Below, piece after piece: positions 6,826 through 14,105 of a stretch of DNA of 19,070 bases. Numbering within the stretch: position 1 is the first letter of the stretch; the number at the start of each line of letters is the position of its first letter. The notes beneath the pieces were generated by a model. It saw only the letters and a list, made by a program, of their open reading frames with translations. It was not told the origin of the DNA and searched no databases. Location of the stretch: NCBI RefSeq assembly GCF_905212195.1, contig NZ_CAJMDQ010000053.1, positions 1 to 19,070 of the forward strand, in the 5' to 3' direction. Position numbers and translations under genes: made by a program. Source of the DNA: an uncultured Anaerotignum sp. Lineage in GTDB: Bacteria > Bacillota > Clostridia > Lachnospirales > Anaerotignaceae.

Positions 6826-6865
6826 AAAAGCTGAAATCCTTTGTATGGCAAAGATTTCAGCTTTT
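6826..6865. terminator. Bidirectional terminator between ATPase and lipoprotein genes
   Basis: AAAAGCTGAAATC (6826-6838) is perfectly complementary to GATTTCAGCTTTT (6853-6865), with T-rich flanks on the downstream side and A-rich flanks upstream. It can therefore end both the plus-strand ATPase transcript and the convergent minus-strand lipoprotein transcript. Confidence 0.9.
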
Positions 6866-6899
6866 CTTATTTTTTCATGAAGATGCCCTGTATCTGTCA

Positions 6900-7412
6900 T
6901 CAGGGAGCAATATCTTTGGGTTTTGTGTCGGCATAGTAAATATCTTTTCCATCGATGCCGCTGATTTCACAGCTCAGATTGCAGGCGCAGCCATCCCCGG
7001 TGATGTAGAACACGTTCATGCCTTTTTGCAGGGAAATGGTCATTTCGTTGTTGACTTCTTCCGTTACGGCAGAGGAATCCAAAGGCACGGACATTTTTTC
7101 TTTGCTGCTTTCTGCATAACAGCCGATTTGGGCGTCGCCGGCTTCTTTGGTGAAGTTATAGTACAATGTCACTTCCGTATCCCTTGCGGCTTCTATGTAG
7201 AAAAAGGGCGTTTCTGTTTCTGTGGGGGTAGCTTCCAGACTGACGGCAAGGGCGTTTCCATTGGCCATACGCAGGGACTGGAAAACGGATGCCTGAGCTT
7301 CAACAGCGGCTTCTCCTGTGGGCAGAGGGGTAACAGGTTCTTTTTGTGCCTGACAGGCTGCAAGCCCCAGAACCAGTACACCACAGAGCATATATAATTT
7401 CATATTTTTCAT
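6900..7412 (-). CDS. Small lipoprotein of unknown function
   Basis: A 170-residue predicted lipoprotein. The N-terminus MKNMKLYMLCGVLVLGLAAC is a lipoprotein signal ending in a lipobox (LAAC), so Cys20 would be lipidated and the rest displayed outside the membrane. The mature part is polar, with a Glu/Thr/Pro-rich lead and an apparently beta-rich domain (FFYIEAARDTEVTLYYNF, then MTISLQKGMNVFYITGDG) that contains several cysteines (GDGCACNLSCE). The start at 7412 is supported by TGAGGTGA (7426-7419, minus strand). It runs convergently towards the metal ATPase and shares its terminator. No family is recognised; a role in envelope sensing or binding is only a guess. Confidence 0.8.
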   Translation of the reverse strand: MKNMKLYMLCGVLVLGLAACQAQKEPVTPLPTGEAAVEAQASVFQSLRMANGNALAVSLEATPTETETPFFYIEAARDTEVTLYYNFTKEAGDAQIGCYAESSKEKMSVPLDSSAVTEEVNNEMTISLQKGMNVFYITGDGCACNLSCEISGIDGKDIYYADTKPKDIAP

Positions 7413-7430
7413 ATTATGTCACCTCAAAAA

Positions 7431-7452
7431 ACTGTTTTGTGTAAACAGTATA
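7431..7452 (-). promoter_or_regulatory. Minus-strand -10 box with overlapping perfect dyad (lipoprotein promoter)
   Basis: On the minus strand TATACT (7452-7447) is a good -10 box. ACTGTTT and AAACAGT form a perfect 7-5-7 inverted repeat at 7431-7449 that overlaps its downstream end. No convincing -35 box is present 16-18 bases upstream. This is the layout expected of a repressor operator, but the regulator is unknown. Confidence 0.5.
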
Positions 7453-7489
7453 TGCTCCAATTTTTACATTACCCGAAAAGAATCCTTAC

Positions 7490-7508
7490 ATTTTTATTAA
7501 ATAAAAAT
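7490..7508. repeat. AT-only perfect 9-1-9 dyad
   Basis: ATTTTTATT and AATAAAAAT form a perfect inverted repeat around one A, upstream of the lipoprotein promoter. It may be an upstream promoter element or simply AT-rich spacer DNA. Confidence 0.4.
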
Positions 7509-7602
7509 ACAGCTTTGTGGAAGAAAAAGAACAGTCTGTGACAGAATGTAACGGTTTCGTTTCTCATTGTCAGAATATGGCGGAAAACAGCGGTTTTGGG
7601 TA

Positions 7603-7641
7603 AAAAAAACAGACAGCTTTCAGCAAGCTGTCTGTTTTTTT
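7603..7641 (-). terminator. Terminator of the hydrolase-mscS-DUF951 operon
   Basis: CAGACAGCTT (7610-7619) pairs perfectly with AAGCTGTCTG (7625-7634) and both sides are flanked by A/T runs. The stem abuts the DUF951 stop codon, so on the minus strand it ends that operon; the symmetry also allows plus-strand termination. Confidence 0.9.
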
Positions 7642-7834
7642 ATTCCTCCGGTTTTGCGGGGGTGATGACTTTTTTCACATTTTTTTCAAACTTCACACGG
7701 GGAAGCATGACCATGTGTCCGCAGCCGCAGCATTTGATACGAAAATCAATGCCCGTCCGCAGGATTTCCCACTGGTTGGAGCCGCAGGGATGGTCTTTTT
7801 TCATTTGTACGATATCGCCAACAGAAAACTGCAT
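7640..7834 (-). CDS. DUF951 family protein
   Basis: A 64-residue protein of the DUF951 family, widespread in Firmicutes and without an established function. The family signature is clear: GDIVQMKKDHPCGSNQW, then IDFRIKCCGCGHMVMLPR. The paired cysteines in CCGCG suggest a possible metal site. The start at 7834 is three bases past the mscS stop codon, and its ribosome site (AAAAGGAGG) is built from the last codons of mscS, so the two genes are likely translated in a coupled way. DUF951 next to an mscS gene is, from memory, a recurring arrangement in Firmicutes. Confidence 0.9.
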   Translation of the reverse strand: MQFSVGDIVQMKKDHPCGSNQWEILRTGIDFRIKCCGCGHMVMLPRVKFEKNVKKVITPAKPEE

Positions 7835-7837
7835 GGT

Positions 7838-8761
7838 TTATCCCTCCTTTTGCTGTACGATATGCAGGGTGCGCTGAGGGAAGGGGATTTCGATACCTTC
7901 TTTGTCCAGCCGGTTTTTGATGCGGCGGCGCAGCTCTGCTTCTACGGAAATATTTGTTTTCACATGACATTTTGCCACGATTTTTACGGTAACGGCGGAA
8001 TCATCCAGCCCTGTCACACCTACGATAACAGGAGTTTCCAGAATATCCGGCATGTCTTTTGTCTGCTCCATTTCGTCCCGGAGGATTTCCAGCACATGGT
8101 CGATGCTGGCGTCATAGGAAACGCCTACAGTGACAACGGCGTTGATGAAATCCCGACACATGTTGGTAACGGTGCCAACGGAGCCGTTAGGGATGATATG
8201 GACACTGCCCTGAGGGTCACGGATTTTGGTGGAACGCAGGGTAACGCTTTCCACGGTACCGGTGATGTTCTGGATGGTGACGATGTCCCCCACGGCGTAA
8301 TGGTCTTCAAAGAGAATGAAGAATCCTTCCAGCATATCCGTTACCACACTCTGGGCGCCCAGACCAATGGCAACAGAGCCGGCACTGGCAACCACCAGCA
8401 TGGATTTGGGGTCTACGCCGATGAATGTGAGGGCGGTGAAAATACCGATGAAGTAAATCACATATTTTACCACACTGGATGTGATGGAGTTCAGTGTTTT
8501 TGCTTTCCGCTGGGTCATGGCAAGACGCTGTTTTTTGGTCTGTGCCGCGAAGAATTTCCGCATGAGATGGTTGATGATGCGGATGAGGAACCAGCAGATG
8601 ACAAACGTAGCCACAACTTTTAAGAGAACGAAGCCAACCTCTGTGGCTGCTTCCAGTAATTTTTCTGTGGCTGTCAGTGTTTTTTCCACCTGTTCTTCTA
8701 AATCAACGGCATCTGTTACCGTGGATGCCTGGAGCAGGATGGAAGGAAGATGTGAAATCAT
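7838..8761 (-). CDS. Small-conductance mechanosensitive channel (MscS family)
   Basis: A 307-residue inner-membrane channel that opens under membrane tension and releases solutes on osmotic downshock. Predicted segments: a hydrophobic helix at about 43-66, a second at about 97-116, and the pore helix at about 120-152 (SMLVVASAGSVAIGLGAQSV, then DMLEGFFILFED), where Gly/Ala packing is typical of MscS TM3. The cytoplasmic beta domain follows (VGDIVTIQNITGTVESVTLR, then HIIPNGSVGTVTN) and an alpha/beta C-terminal domain. The ATG overlaps the upstream gene's stop as ATGA, with an AAGGAGG ribosome site, so it is coupled to the hydrolase. The length matches the compact MscS/YkuT-like class. Confidence 0.93.
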   Translation of the reverse strand: MISHLPSILLQASTVTDAVDLEEQVEKTLTATEKLLEAATEVGFVLLKVVATFVICWFLIRIINHLMRKFFAAQTKKQRLAMTQRKAKTLNSITSSVVKYVIYFIGIFTALTFIGVDPKSMLVVASAGSVAIGLGAQSVVTDMLEGFFILFEDHYAVGDIVTIQNITGTVESVTLRSTKIRDPQGSVHIIPNGSVGTVTNMCRDFINAVVTVGVSYDASIDHVLEILRDEMEQTKDMPDILETPVIVGVTGLDDSAVTVKIVAKCHVKTNISVEAELRRRIKNRLDKEGIEIPFPQRTLHIVQQKEG

Positions 8762-9468
8762 GGTGCAGTCCTCCTTTCATGGTAACGGGAAGCCGCCTGG
8801 ACAAAGTGGCTGAAAAGAGCTTCCTGTTCTTTTGTATGCATAGATTCGGGATGCCACTGGACACCCAGCACAAAGTCTTTTTCTGGCATTTCCATGGCTT
8901 CCGTCAGGCCGTCGGCGCTGCGGGCACAGGCGTGGAAGCCTTTTCCCAGAAAGGATACTGCCTGATGGTGCAGGGAATTGACGGCGATTTTTGAGGTTCG
9001 CCAGAGTTTTTCCAGTTGACTGCCAGGAATGATGGTAATGCTGTGGGTGGCGTAGGGACGGGGTGCCTGCTGGCTGTGCTTGAGGGTGGTGCCCGTCTGT
9101 ACTTCGATATCCTGATAAATACCGCCGCCTGCGGCAATGTTCATAATCTGCATGCCACGGCAAACACCGAAAAGAGGCAGATTCCGTTTCATAGCTTCTT
9201 TGCAGAGGGAAAGTTCATATTCGTCCCGCAGGGGCGAAATCTGTCCATTCTGGCGGATGGGTTCTTCCCCAAAGCGCAGAGGGTCAATGTCTCCGCCGCC
9301 TGTAAAGAGGATGCCGTCCACAAAGTCGGGAAAATCTTCCCCGGGAAACAGCAGCACGGGAGTGCCGCCGGCTTTCAGCAGGGCATTGGTATAATCTTCA
9401 CTGATTTTGAATCTTGTTTTTTCATAGGAATAGTCCGGCGTAATGCCGATAATGGGTTTTTTCATCAT
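8758..9468 (-). CDS. Class I glutamine-amidotransferase-like gamma-glutamyl hydrolase (peptidase C26, PuuD-like)
   Basis: A 236-residue cytoplasmic hydrolase of the C26 family. The best-known members cleave gamma-glutamyl-gamma-aminobutyrate; others act on different gamma-glutamyl amides. The nucleophile elbow is GVCRGMQ (C103) and the His/Glu pair is QWHPE (H206, E208). TGGGDIDP (56-63) and HSITIIPGS are family signatures. The start is ATG 9468, behind AAAGGGTG. It leads a minus-strand operon with mscS and DUF951; no other polyamine or putrescine genes are nearby, so the substrate is uncertain and the symbol puuD is not assigned. Confidence 0.88.
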   Translation of the reverse strand: MMKKPIIGITPDYSYEKTRFKISEDYTNALLKAGGTPVLLFPGEDFPDFVDGILFTGGGDIDPLRFGEEPIRQNGQISPLRDEYELSLCKEAMKRNLPLFGVCRGMQIMNIAAGGGIYQDIEVQTGTTLKHSQQAPRPYATHSITIIPGSQLEKLWRTSKIAVNSLHHQAVSFLGKGFHACARSADGLTEAMEMPEKDFVLGVQWHPESMHTKEQEALFSHFVQAASRYHERRTAP

Positions 9469-9494
9469 GTCACACCCTTTCTCTGTTCTTTTAC

Positions 9495-9523
9495 AGTATA
9501 CAAAAGGCGGGCGTGTTTTGCAA
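9495..9523 (-). promoter_or_regulatory. Promoter of the hydrolase-mscS-DUF951 operon
   Basis: On the minus strand TTGCAA (9523-9518), 17 spacer bases, then TATACT (9500-9495), about 26 bases before the start codon. The same boxes and spacing recur at 11228-11256 on the plus strand. Confidence 0.75.
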
Positions 9524-9591
9524 CTGACAGAAGTATCAGAAAAACTTGTCAGAAAAAAGCAAAAAAAGTCAGAAGGATAAAAAGGGGGTTC

Positions 9592-9621
9592 TTGAATTAT
9601 GTCGGAAATATATGGTATGAT
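9592..9621 (+). promoter_or_regulatory. Promoter of the MTA/SAH nucleosidase gene
   Basis: TTGAAT (9592-9597), 18 spacer bases, TATGAT (9616-9621), about 50 bases before the start codon. It is divergent from the promoter at 9495-9523. Confidence 0.6.
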
Positions 9622-9672
9622 GAAAAAAATGTCTATGATTTGGTAAGAAAATCAGAATAGGAGTGGATATAC

Positions 9673-10377
9673 ATGAGAACAATCGGCATCATTGGTGCTA
9701 TGGAAGAAGAAATTTCTTTCCTGCGGGAAAAAATGGATATCGTTACCACCAAAAGTGTGGTTGGTCTGACTTATTATGTGGGACGTTACGAAGGGAATAA
9801 TGTGGTACTGGTGAAAAGCGGCATCGGCAAAGTTAACGCCGCAGTCTGCACACAGGCAATGATCGACCATTTCGGCGTGGATTATATCATCAACACCGGC
9901 GTTGCAGGGGGTCTTTCTCCTGAACTGCATGTGGGGGACATCCTCATTTCCGTAGATGCCGTACAGCATGATATGGATACATCTGCTTTCGGCGATCCCA
10001 TCGGCGTCATTCCTCGTATGGCGGAAAGCTATTTCAAAGCCGATGAAGCCCTTGTGGAACTGGCACAGGAAGCGGCAAAAACATGCGGTCTGGACTGCCG
10101 TATCATCACTGGACGTGTGGCAAGCGGCGACCAGTTCATCGCTACCCAGGAAGCCAGAGATAAAATCCGCAAAACCGTCAAAGGGGACTGTGCGGAAATG
10201 GAAGGGGCTGCCATTGCTCATGCCTGCTGGCTGAACCGGATTCCTTTCCTCATCATCCGCGCCATTTCTGACAGCGCCAATGAGGATGCAGGCATGTCCT
10301 TCGATGAATTCTGCGTCATGGCGGCACAGCGCAGCAGTCTGCTGACAGAAACCATGATTGCAGCCATGAAAAACTAA
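9673..10377 (+). CDS. mtnN: 5'-methylthioadenosine/S-adenosylhomocysteine nucleosidase
   Basis: A 234-residue cytosolic enzyme that hydrolyses methylthioadenosine and S-adenosylhomocysteine to adenine plus the thioribose or ribosyl-homocysteine, in the methyl cycle and methionine salvage. The family pattern is clear: IGIIGAMEEEI (E12), the NTGVAGGL loop (74-81), SGDQFI, CAEMEGAAIAH (E177) and AISDSA (D200); these correspond to E. coli E12, E174 and D197. The length is normal for the family. ATG 9673 follows AGGAG nine bases upstream. It has its own promoter and terminator and is not part of a visible methionine operon. Confidence 0.96.
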   Translation: MRTIGIIGAMEEEISFLREKMDIVTTKSVVGLTYYVGRYEGNNVVLVKSGIGKVNAAVCTQAMIDHFGVDYIINTGVAGGLSPELHVGDILISVDAVQHDMDTSAFGDPIGVIPRMAESYFKADEALVELAQEAAKTCGLDCRIITGRVASGDQFIATQEARDKIRKTVKGDCAEMEGAAIAHACWLNRIPFLIIRAISDSANEDAGMSFDEFCVMAAQRSSLLTETMIAAMKN

Positions 10378-10397
10378 ATTTTCCTATAAAATCAGGG

Positions 10398-10434
10398 GGA
10401 GAAGTCTTTCTTTTTGGAAGAACTTCTCCTTTTT
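10398..10434 (+). terminator. Terminator of the nucleosidase gene
   Basis: GGAGAAGT (10398-10405) pairs with ACTTCTCC (10422-10429), with further imperfect pairing inward, followed by TTTTTGTTTTT. Confidence 0.85.
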
Positions 10435-10522
10435 GTTTTTCTATCCGTACAATGGGACAAAGCGTTAAAAAATGAACAAAAAACAGGGAAGAATTTCTAT
10501 GTTATTTCTGGATGTATACCTA

Positions 10523-10551
10523 TTGTCAGGGGCGGATGAGTTATGTATAAT
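10523..10551 (+). promoter_or_regulatory. Strong sigma-A-type promoter of the unknown acidic-tail gene
   Basis: TTGTCA (10523-10528), exactly 17 bases, then consensus TATAAT (10546-10551). The start codon lies about 70 bases downstream, leaving a short leader. Confidence 0.8.
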
Positions 10552-10621
10552 GCAAGGGAAAGGAAATATTTTGTATACGAACAAATTTAGATAAACAGCG
10601 AAAAGAAAGGGTGGCATTTCC

Positions 10622-11086
10622 ATGACAGCAAAGACACATGGTTACATCACAAAAGAAATCGAACTGGAACAGATTTACCGTTTTATCCTGAGATATTTCG
10701 ATCCCGAAGCAAAGGTAAACCGCTATGAAAACCGTTTCGGTGAAAGCAATGAAATGGCTGTTTACTTCACTTATAAGGGCGAAGAAAGACGTCTGTTCTC
10801 CATGATTTACAAGAGTCGTAAATTCTCCAAGACAGGCGAAAAGAAACGTCTGATCTTCCTGGATCTGGATTACTGGGGCCACAGCGTAGAAATCATGCGC
10901 TCCATCATTTCCTTCTTCAGCGGCTGGATGGACGAAAACGACTGCGATAAAGAAGGCCCTTACTACATCGACGAACAGCCCGACGGCGTAGTACCCAACA
11001 TCATCAAAATTACAAGAAAAGAACTGAACAAACGTATGGGCGGTATGGTCGTTATCATCGACGATGACGACGAAGACGAAGAATAA
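10622..11086 (+). CDS. Conserved-looking hypothetical protein with acidic C-terminal tail
   Basis: A 154-residue soluble protein with no recognised family. The first 120 residues mix charged helices and beta-like stretches, with several aromatic runs (QIYRFILRYFDP, IFLDLDYWGHS, SFFSGWMDEND). The protein ends in a strongly acidic tail (DDDDEDEE) after the segment MGGMVVII. No signal peptide or membrane span is visible. ATG 10622 follows AAAGGGTGG. It stands alone between a near-consensus promoter and a strong terminator, so it is probably well expressed as a single gene. Codon use matches its neighbours. Confidence 0.85.
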   Translation: MTAKTHGYITKEIELEQIYRFILRYFDPEAKVNRYENRFGESNEMAVYFTYKGEERRLFSMIYKSRKFSKTGEKKRLIFLDLDYWGHSVEIMRSIISFFSGWMDENDCDKEGPYYIDEQPDGVVPNIIKITRKELNKRMGGMVVIIDDDDEDEE

Positions 11087-11108
11087 GTCTGTCTGCATCA
11101 TGAATTAG

Positions 11109-11152
11109 AACCGGAAATCTCTTTGTACAAGGGGGATTTCCGGTTTTTTTCT
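11109..11152 (+). terminator. Terminator of the acidic-tail gene
   Basis: ACCGGAAATC (11110-11119) pairs perfectly with GATTTCCGGT (11135-11144), followed by TTTTTTTCTTTT. Confidence 0.92.
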
Positions 11153-11227
11153 TTTGTGCGGCAATTTTTACAGGCAATTTGCGAGAAAAAATAGGAAAAC
11201 CGTAGGATTTTTTGGCAGAGGCCTTGC

Positions 11228-11256
11228 TTGCAAAGGCTTTCGCCATTTGTTATACT
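11228..11256 (+). promoter_or_regulatory. Promoter of the hypothetical-HAD-mtaB operon
   Basis: TTGCAA (11228-11233), 17 bases, TATACT (11251-11256), identical in both boxes to the hydrolase-operon promoter. Transcription would start near 11263, which rules out the upstream in-frame ATG at 11212 and supports the start at 11302. Confidence 0.75.
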
Positions 11257-11301
11257 GAATACTGGAAGCATATTGTTTTTTGTAAGAAGGGCGGTGGCAG
11301 T

Positions 11302-11877
11302 ATGAACGAGGAGAAAGACATGCGGACGTTGATCGAAGAAGATCTGCAGCATAGTCAGGAAATTTGGGAATCTTATTCCCATGACAAGGAAAAACTGGGA
11401 GAATTGTTTCAACTGCTGCTGCAGCACTACGACGGAAAAATAGACGGCTTTGACGAAGATCTGTGGGTTATTCAGGACAGGGAAGACTGTGCCGATATGG
11501 CGGAAGTCTATCGAAAAAATATCTGTCACCTCCTGGAACGGCTGGAAGCCTTTCGGGACAATGGCTATTCCAACGAAGGACTCATGGAATACTATATCCG
11601 CAAGGAGCAGAAAGACATCGATTACAGCGCGGACTTTACCTCTGTCCGCATCTCTCTGGGCATGGCAGACCTGCCTGCAAGGGAAAAAGAAGAAATCATG
11701 ATGAAGCTGGACGAAATGGAAGAAATTTGTGCCCAGGTGGTTCCCAGAAGCAAAAAGTGGCAATCCCTCCGGGAATATCTCATCTGGCTTTCGGGGAAAG
11801 AAGCCGATGTAGCCATGGAGATTCTGCCCCTGTTTTTCCGCATCAATGATACCATTACGAAGAGGCAGGAAGTATGA
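11302..11877 (+). CDS. Hypothetical helical protein, first gene of the HAD-mtaB operon
   Basis: A 191-residue, charged, probably all-helical soluble protein without a recognised family. Notable runs are LIEEDLQHSQEIWESYSHD, MEYYIRKEQKDIDYSADF, a Glu/Lys-rich helix (LPAREKEEIMMKLDEMEE) and REYLIWLSGKEADVAMEIL. No signal peptide, membrane span or catalytic motif is seen. ATG 11302 follows GGGCGGTGG and lies about 40 bases after the predicted transcription start. Its stop codon overlaps the start of the HAD gene as ATGA, so translation of the two is probably coupled. Confidence 0.8.
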   Translation: MNEEKDMRTLIEEDLQHSQEIWESYSHDKEKLGELFQLLLQHYDGKIDGFDEDLWVIQDREDCADMAEVYRKNICHLLERLEAFRDNGYSNEGLMEYYIRKEQKDIDYSADFTSVRISLGMADLPAREKEEIMMKLDEMEEICAQVVPRSKKWQSLREYLIWLSGKEADVAMEILPLFFRINDTITKRQEV

Positions 11878-12683
11878 TCAAACTCATTGTGTCCGATATG
11901 GACGGCACGTTACTAAACGACGAGAAACAGATAGATAAACGCATTTACGACCTTTTGCCCAAAATGCGGCAGGAAGGCATCCGCTTTGTGGTAGCAAGCG
12001 GCAGACAGTACCCTTCCCTGGCAAGGGATTTTCAGGAGCATTTGCCGGAAATCACCGTCATTGCGGAAAATGGCGCTTTGGTGATGCAGAATGGAAAAGA
12101 ATTGTATTTCAAAGGCATGAACGAGAAACAGATTGCCCATAGTCTGGATATTATAGAAACATTACCGGAAACAGAAGGACTGGTCTGTGCGAAATATTGC
12201 TGTTATACCACAAGTCAGGAGGTATACGATCTCCTTGCCAGCCCCAAATTCCATTATGACTGTGAATTGGTGGACGACCTGTACAAAATGACAGATGGGG
12301 TCACAAAGGTTTCCCTCATGGTTTACGGAAACAGCACCACACAGTCCTGTTATGACGCTATGCGTCCTCAGATGCCGGAGGAAATGACGCTGGTCATTTC
12401 CGGTGACGCTTGTCTGGATACAGGCATCAAAGGGGTCACAAAGGGCAGCGCATTGGCAGCCTTACAGGAAATGTGGGGCATTTCGCCGGAAGAAACATTG
12501 GTATTCGGCGACCAGTTCAATGACGTGGAAATGTTCGATCAGGCTTATTACAGCTATGCCATGGAAAACGCTATGGACGGCGTGAAAGAAAGAGCCAATT
12601 TTGTGGCAGGAAATAATAACAACGGCGCCGTTGTCGACACCATTTGCCGACTGACGGGTCTGACCATAGAAGGAGAACTATGA
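11874..12683 (+). CDS. Cof-type HAD-IIB family phosphatase
   Basis: A 269-residue cytosolic phosphohydrolase of the Cof/HAD-IIB class, which typically acts on sugar phosphates, flavin phosphates or other small phosphomonoesters. Motif I is SDMDGTL with nucleophile D8 and acid/base D10; motif II is ASGRQ (S42); motif III is K190 in KGVTKGSAL; motif IV is FGDQFNDVEM (D213, D217). The cap domain lies between motifs II and III. The length is typical. It overlaps the genes on both sides by ATGA, in a co-translated trio. The substrate cannot be predicted. Confidence 0.93.
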   Translation: MIKLIVSDMDGTLLNDEKQIDKRIYDLLPKMRQEGIRFVVASGRQYPSLARDFQEHLPEITVIAENGALVMQNGKELYFKGMNEKQIAHSLDIIETLPETEGLVCAKYCCYTTSQEVYDLLASPKFHYDCELVDDLYKMTDGVTKVSLMVYGNSTTQSCYDAMRPQMPEEMTLVISGDACLDTGIKGVTKGSALAALQEMWGISPEETLVFGDQFNDVEMFDQAYYSYAMENAMDGVKERANFVAGNNNNGAVVDTICRLTGLTIEGEL

Positions 12684-13978
12684 AAAAGATAGCAAGCTAC
12701 GCCTTAGGGTGTAAAGTCAATCAGTATGAAAGCGAAGCCATCGCCGAACTGTTTGCGGAAAAGGGCTATGAAGTGGTTTCCGTAGACGATGAGGCAGATG
12801 TATATATTATCAACACCTGTACGGTGACAAATTTCGGGGATAAGAAATCCCGTCAGCTTATCCGTAAGGTAAAACGCCAGAATGAGAACGCCATTGTGGC
12901 CGTTGTGGGCTGTTATGCCCAGACTGCGCCGGAAGAACTGGCAGCGGTGCATGGTGTAAATCTGGTCATCGGCACCAAGGACAAGAGTAAAATCGTGGAA
13001 TTGGTGGAAGACTATCAGGCAGAACAGGGCGTGCAGAATTATGTGACAGACATTATGCACGAGCGTGTTTTTGAACCACTGGAAATCAAGAAACTGGCAA
13101 ACCGCACCAGAGCTTATCTGAAGATTCAGGACGGATGCAGCCAGTTCTGTTCCTACTGTATCATTCCTTATGCCCGCGGCCCCATCCGCAGCCGTCAGCC
13201 CGAGGACGTTATCGCAGAAGTGAAACGTCTGGCGGAAAACGGCTTCAAAGAAGTGGTGCTCACTGGCATCCATGTGGCAAGTTACGGCAAGGATTTGAAA
13301 ACCATTACCCTCACAGACATCATCCGTCAGGTACATGAAGTGGAAGGCATTGAACGCATCCGTTTCAGTTCCATTGAACCCAACGTGGTAACAGAGGAAT
13401 TTGCGGCGGCTATGGCGGAACTGCCTAAGGTTTGCGACCATTTCCATCTGTCCCTCCAGAGCGGCTGTGACAAGACTTTGAAGGAAATGAACCGCAAATA
13501 CGATACAGAAAAATATCGTCAGGCGGCGGCCCTCCTGCGGAAATACCTGCCCGATGTGGCAATTACCACAGACATCATTGTGGGCTTCCCCGGGGAAACA
13601 GAGGAGGATTATCAGGCAAGCCGTGCTTTCGCGGAAGAAATCGGCTTTTCCAAAATCCACGTATTCCCTTATTCCCCGAAGAAAGGCACCCCTGCGGCGG
13701 CAAGAAAAGACCAGCTGCAAAACGCTGTGAAACAGGCGCGGAGCCACGATCTCATTACCGTCAGCGACCGCATGACAGACGCCTTTTTGCAGAAGCATGT
13801 GGGCAAGGTGATGCCTGTGCTCTTTGAACGGTGCGTTGGGGACAATGTCTATGAGGGACATACCACAAACTATATGAAAGTCCACGCAAGAAGCACAAAA
13901 GACCTGTCTAACGTCATTGCGGATACAAAAATCCTCTCTGTGGCGGAAGAAATGGCTTTTGGCGAAGTGGAGGCATAA
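12680..13978 (+). CDS. mtaB: tRNA (t6A37) methylthiotransferase MtaB
   Basis: A 432-residue radical-SAM enzyme that adds a methylthio group to N6-threonylcarbamoyladenosine at position 37 of ANN-decoding tRNAs, giving ms2t6A. The N-terminal UPF0004 domain supplies C11 (LGCKVNQ), C47 (NTCTVTN) and C78 (VGCYAQ) for one iron-sulfur cluster. The radical-SAM motif CSQFCSYC gives C153, C157 and C160 for the second. IVGFPGET and HVFPYSPKKGTPAA are family signatures, and a TRAM-like tail closes the protein. LGCKVNQYESE favours MtaB over MiaB or RimO. The start is ATG 12680, overlapping the HAD stop codon, with GAAGGAG upstream; an earlier in-frame ATG at 12644 lacks a ribosome site. Confidence 0.95.
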   Translation: MKKIASYALGCKVNQYESEAIAELFAEKGYEVVSVDDEADVYIINTCTVTNFGDKKSRQLIRKVKRQNENAIVAVVGCYAQTAPEELAAVHGVNLVIGTKDKSKIVELVEDYQAEQGVQNYVTDIMHERVFEPLEIKKLANRTRAYLKIQDGCSQFCSYCIIPYARGPIRSRQPEDVIAEVKRLAENGFKEVVLTGIHVASYGKDLKTITLTDIIRQVHEVEGIERIRFSSIEPNVVTEEFAAAMAELPKVCDHFHLSLQSGCDKTLKEMNRKYDTEKYRQAAALLRKYLPDVAITTDIIVGFPGETEEDYQASRAFAEEIGFSKIHVFPYSPKKGTPAAARKDQLQNAVKQARSHDLITVSDRMTDAFLQKHVGKVMPVLFERCVGDNVYEGHTTNYMKVHARSTKDLSNVIADTKILSVAEEMAFGEVEA

Positions 13979-14009
13979 ATCCCATTTTTTGTAATATTTA
14001 TGTAAGGAA

Positions 14010-14030
14010 AGAACGGTTGCAATCCGTTCT
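14010..14030 (+). terminator. Hairpin after mtaB, weak terminator at best
   Basis: AGAACGG (14010-14016) pairs with CCGTTCT (14024-14030) around a seven-base loop. It is followed by GGTTTATATT, which is only moderately T-rich. It overlaps the -35 box of the promoter at 14017, so it may instead be regulatory. Confidence 0.4.
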
Positions 14031-14045
14031 GGTTTATATTATCAT
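14017..14045 (+). promoter_or_regulatory. Candidate promoter of the ireB-ruvX-DUF1292 operon
   Basis: TTGCAA (14017-14022), 17 bases, TATCAT (14040-14045). It is the third promoter in this window with TTGCAA as the -35 box. The -35 lies in the loop of the hairpin at 14010-14030. Confidence 0.55.
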
Positions 14046-14105
14046 GGAAGAATAGAATTTGTTTGGAGACAGCAAGCATGTGCTGTGGAACGGAGCGTGA
14101 TACAC

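Noticed and set aside
6813..7397. Plus-strand open frame opposite the lipoprotein gene
   Set aside because: It starts in the terminator hairpin, lacks a ribosome site at a suitable distance, and its product is an antisense shadow.
7715..8623. Plus-strand open frame opposite mscS and DUF951
   Set aside because: The minus strand encodes clear MscS and DUF951 proteins with good ribosome sites; the plus frame has His/Phe/Gly-rich shadow composition.
9527..9574. Four copies of (A/T)CAGAA upstream of mtnN, considered as a repeat array
   Set aside because: Spacings (9, 13 and 20 bases) are irregular and the units are short in an A-rich region; chance is the simpler explanation.
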